NCBI GenBank assembly: GCA_047619685.1
Contig: JBLHLC010000051.1
Span: forward strand, 1 to 22,917
Reading direction: 5' to 3'
Origin: JABDJZ01 sp047619685
GTDB taxonomy: Bacteria > Bacteroidota > Rhodothermia > Rhodothermales > UBA10348
Length of the DNA stretch: 22,917 bases
Positions 22,417-22,917 of the stretch are shown one piece after another. The position numbers and the translations under genes are program-made. The notes beneath the pieces were generated by a model, which was not told the origin of the DNA, did no database searches, and worked only from the letters and a program-made list of their open reading frames with translations. Position 1 is the stretch's first letter, and each line of letters opens with the position of its first letter.

Positions 22417-22917
22417 ATGCTCGCGAGTCCCTTCGCGCCTTTTCTGGAACGTCAGGGTTTTGTGCTTCTTGACGGAGGGCTGGGGACGGCTCTTTCCGAG
22501 GCCGGCGCCGACCTGAATGACCCATTGTGGTCGGCGAGGGTCCTGATAGATGGCCTGCCGATCCTGCACGGCGTCCATCGGGCGTTCCTGGAGGCTGGCG
22601 CCGATGTGATTGCCACGTGCACCTACCAGGCGTCCCTCCCGGGGATCGAGGCGCGTGGGTATTCTGCGGACGACGCCCGGAGATTGATGCGGGGTGCAGT
22701 TGACGTGGCTATTCAGGCCCGCGACGGGTTTGATCAGGGTTCCGATCGGATCCGGCCCCTCGTGGCCCTCAGCATCGGACCCTACGGAGCATTTCTGGCC
22801 GACGGGTCTGAATACACCGGGCGCTACGACCTTTCCGAGTCTGCGATCTATGACTTTCATCGGGACAGGTGGCATCTGCTGGCCGGAGCCGGAGCCGGAG
22901 CCGGGGCCGGAGCCGGG
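22417..22917 (+). CDS. Homocysteine S-methyltransferase family, 5' part (C-terminus off window)
   Basis: The frame opens at ATG 22417, one base after the SDR stop, and continues to the window end (167 codons). It starts the MmuM/BHMT-type barrel: L-L-D-G-G-L-G-T-A-L, L-N-D-P-L-W-S-A, V-H-R-A-F-L-E-A-G-A-D-V-I-A-T-C-T-Y-Q-A-S, and S-I-G-P-Y-G-A-F-L-A-D-G-S-E-Y. This enzyme type transfers a methyl group from S-methylmethionine (or betaine) to homocysteine, giving methionine. The zinc-binding Cys motifs lie in the missing part. Its last 12 residues are an Ala-Gly alternation encoded by a GCCGGR repeat. Confidence 0.88.
   Translation, partial: MLASPFAPFLERQGFVLLDGGLGTALSEAGADLNDPLWSARVLIDGLPILHGVHRAFLEAGADVIATCTYQASLPGIEARGYSADDARRLMRGAVDVAIQARDGFDQGSDRIRPLVALSIGPYGAFLADGSEYTGRYDLSESAIYDFHRDRWHLLAGAGAGAGAGAG
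22882..22917. repeat. Six tandem GCCGGR hexamers at the window end
   Basis: Six contiguous hexamers run from 22882 to the last base: GCCGGA three times, GCCGGG, GCCGGA, GCCGGG. They lie in frame within the methyltransferase gene and encode alternating Ala-Gly. The array may continue beyond the window. Confidence 0.9.

Overview
The window looks like high-GC bacterial DNA of the Bacteroidota/Rhodothermota type. The lineage signs are a TPR protein - DUF4292 lipoprotein - EnvC-like peptidase cassette, a MetRS with KLSTSR in place of KMSKS and a Trbp111-like tail, a HisA tail of the FPCQ type, many lipoprotein signal peptides, and an almost complete lack of Shine-Dalgarno sequences. No rRNA, tRNA, CRISPR array, transposase or phage gene was seen. 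Coding density is high and no gap without a gene exceeds 300 bases.

Layout. Positions 1-261 (minus) hold the 5' end of a lipoprotein gene whose coding sequence runs into a 21-bp tandem repeat and off the window. Next come hisA and proC (minus, an operon), then metG and a beta-carbonic anhydrase gene (plus). The anhydrase gene converges on a large minus-strand gene encoding a fused serine beta-lactamase-like domain and a VanX-like D-Ala-D-Ala dipeptidase. lpdA (minus) has a clear terminator. A tightly coupled plus-strand glycerol operon follows: glycerol kinase, a lipoprotein glycerophosphodiester phosphodiesterase and a glycerol facilitator, each joined by an ATGA overlap. It converges on a minus-strand block with an atypical RpiB-like isomerase, a degenerate M23/EnvC-like protein, a DUF4292 lipoprotein and a TPR protein. 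Then come a GCS2-type ligase fused to two CBS domains (plus), a DUF547 protein (minus), a six-blade TolB-like lipoprotein (plus), and a coupled plus-strand run of exported amidohydrolase, SDR oxidoreductase and a truncated homocysteine S-methyltransferase.

How the genes fit together. Most are core metabolism (His, Pro and Met/homocysteine, charging of tRNA-Met, 2-oxoacid dehydrogenase E3, glycerol entry). The rest form a cell-envelope theme: a peptidoglycan peptide enzyme fusion, an EnvC-like amidase activator, a LolA/LolB-like lipoprotein and several exported lipoproteins. The main points of interest are the edge lipoprotein with perfect GTNQGSD heptads, the beta-lactamase/VanX fusion, the RpiB homologue lacking the usual Cys, and the GCS2-CBS fusion. 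I did not find a clear novel defence or mobile system. Both ends of the window lie inside in-frame tandem repeats, so it is probably a whole contig broken at repeats.
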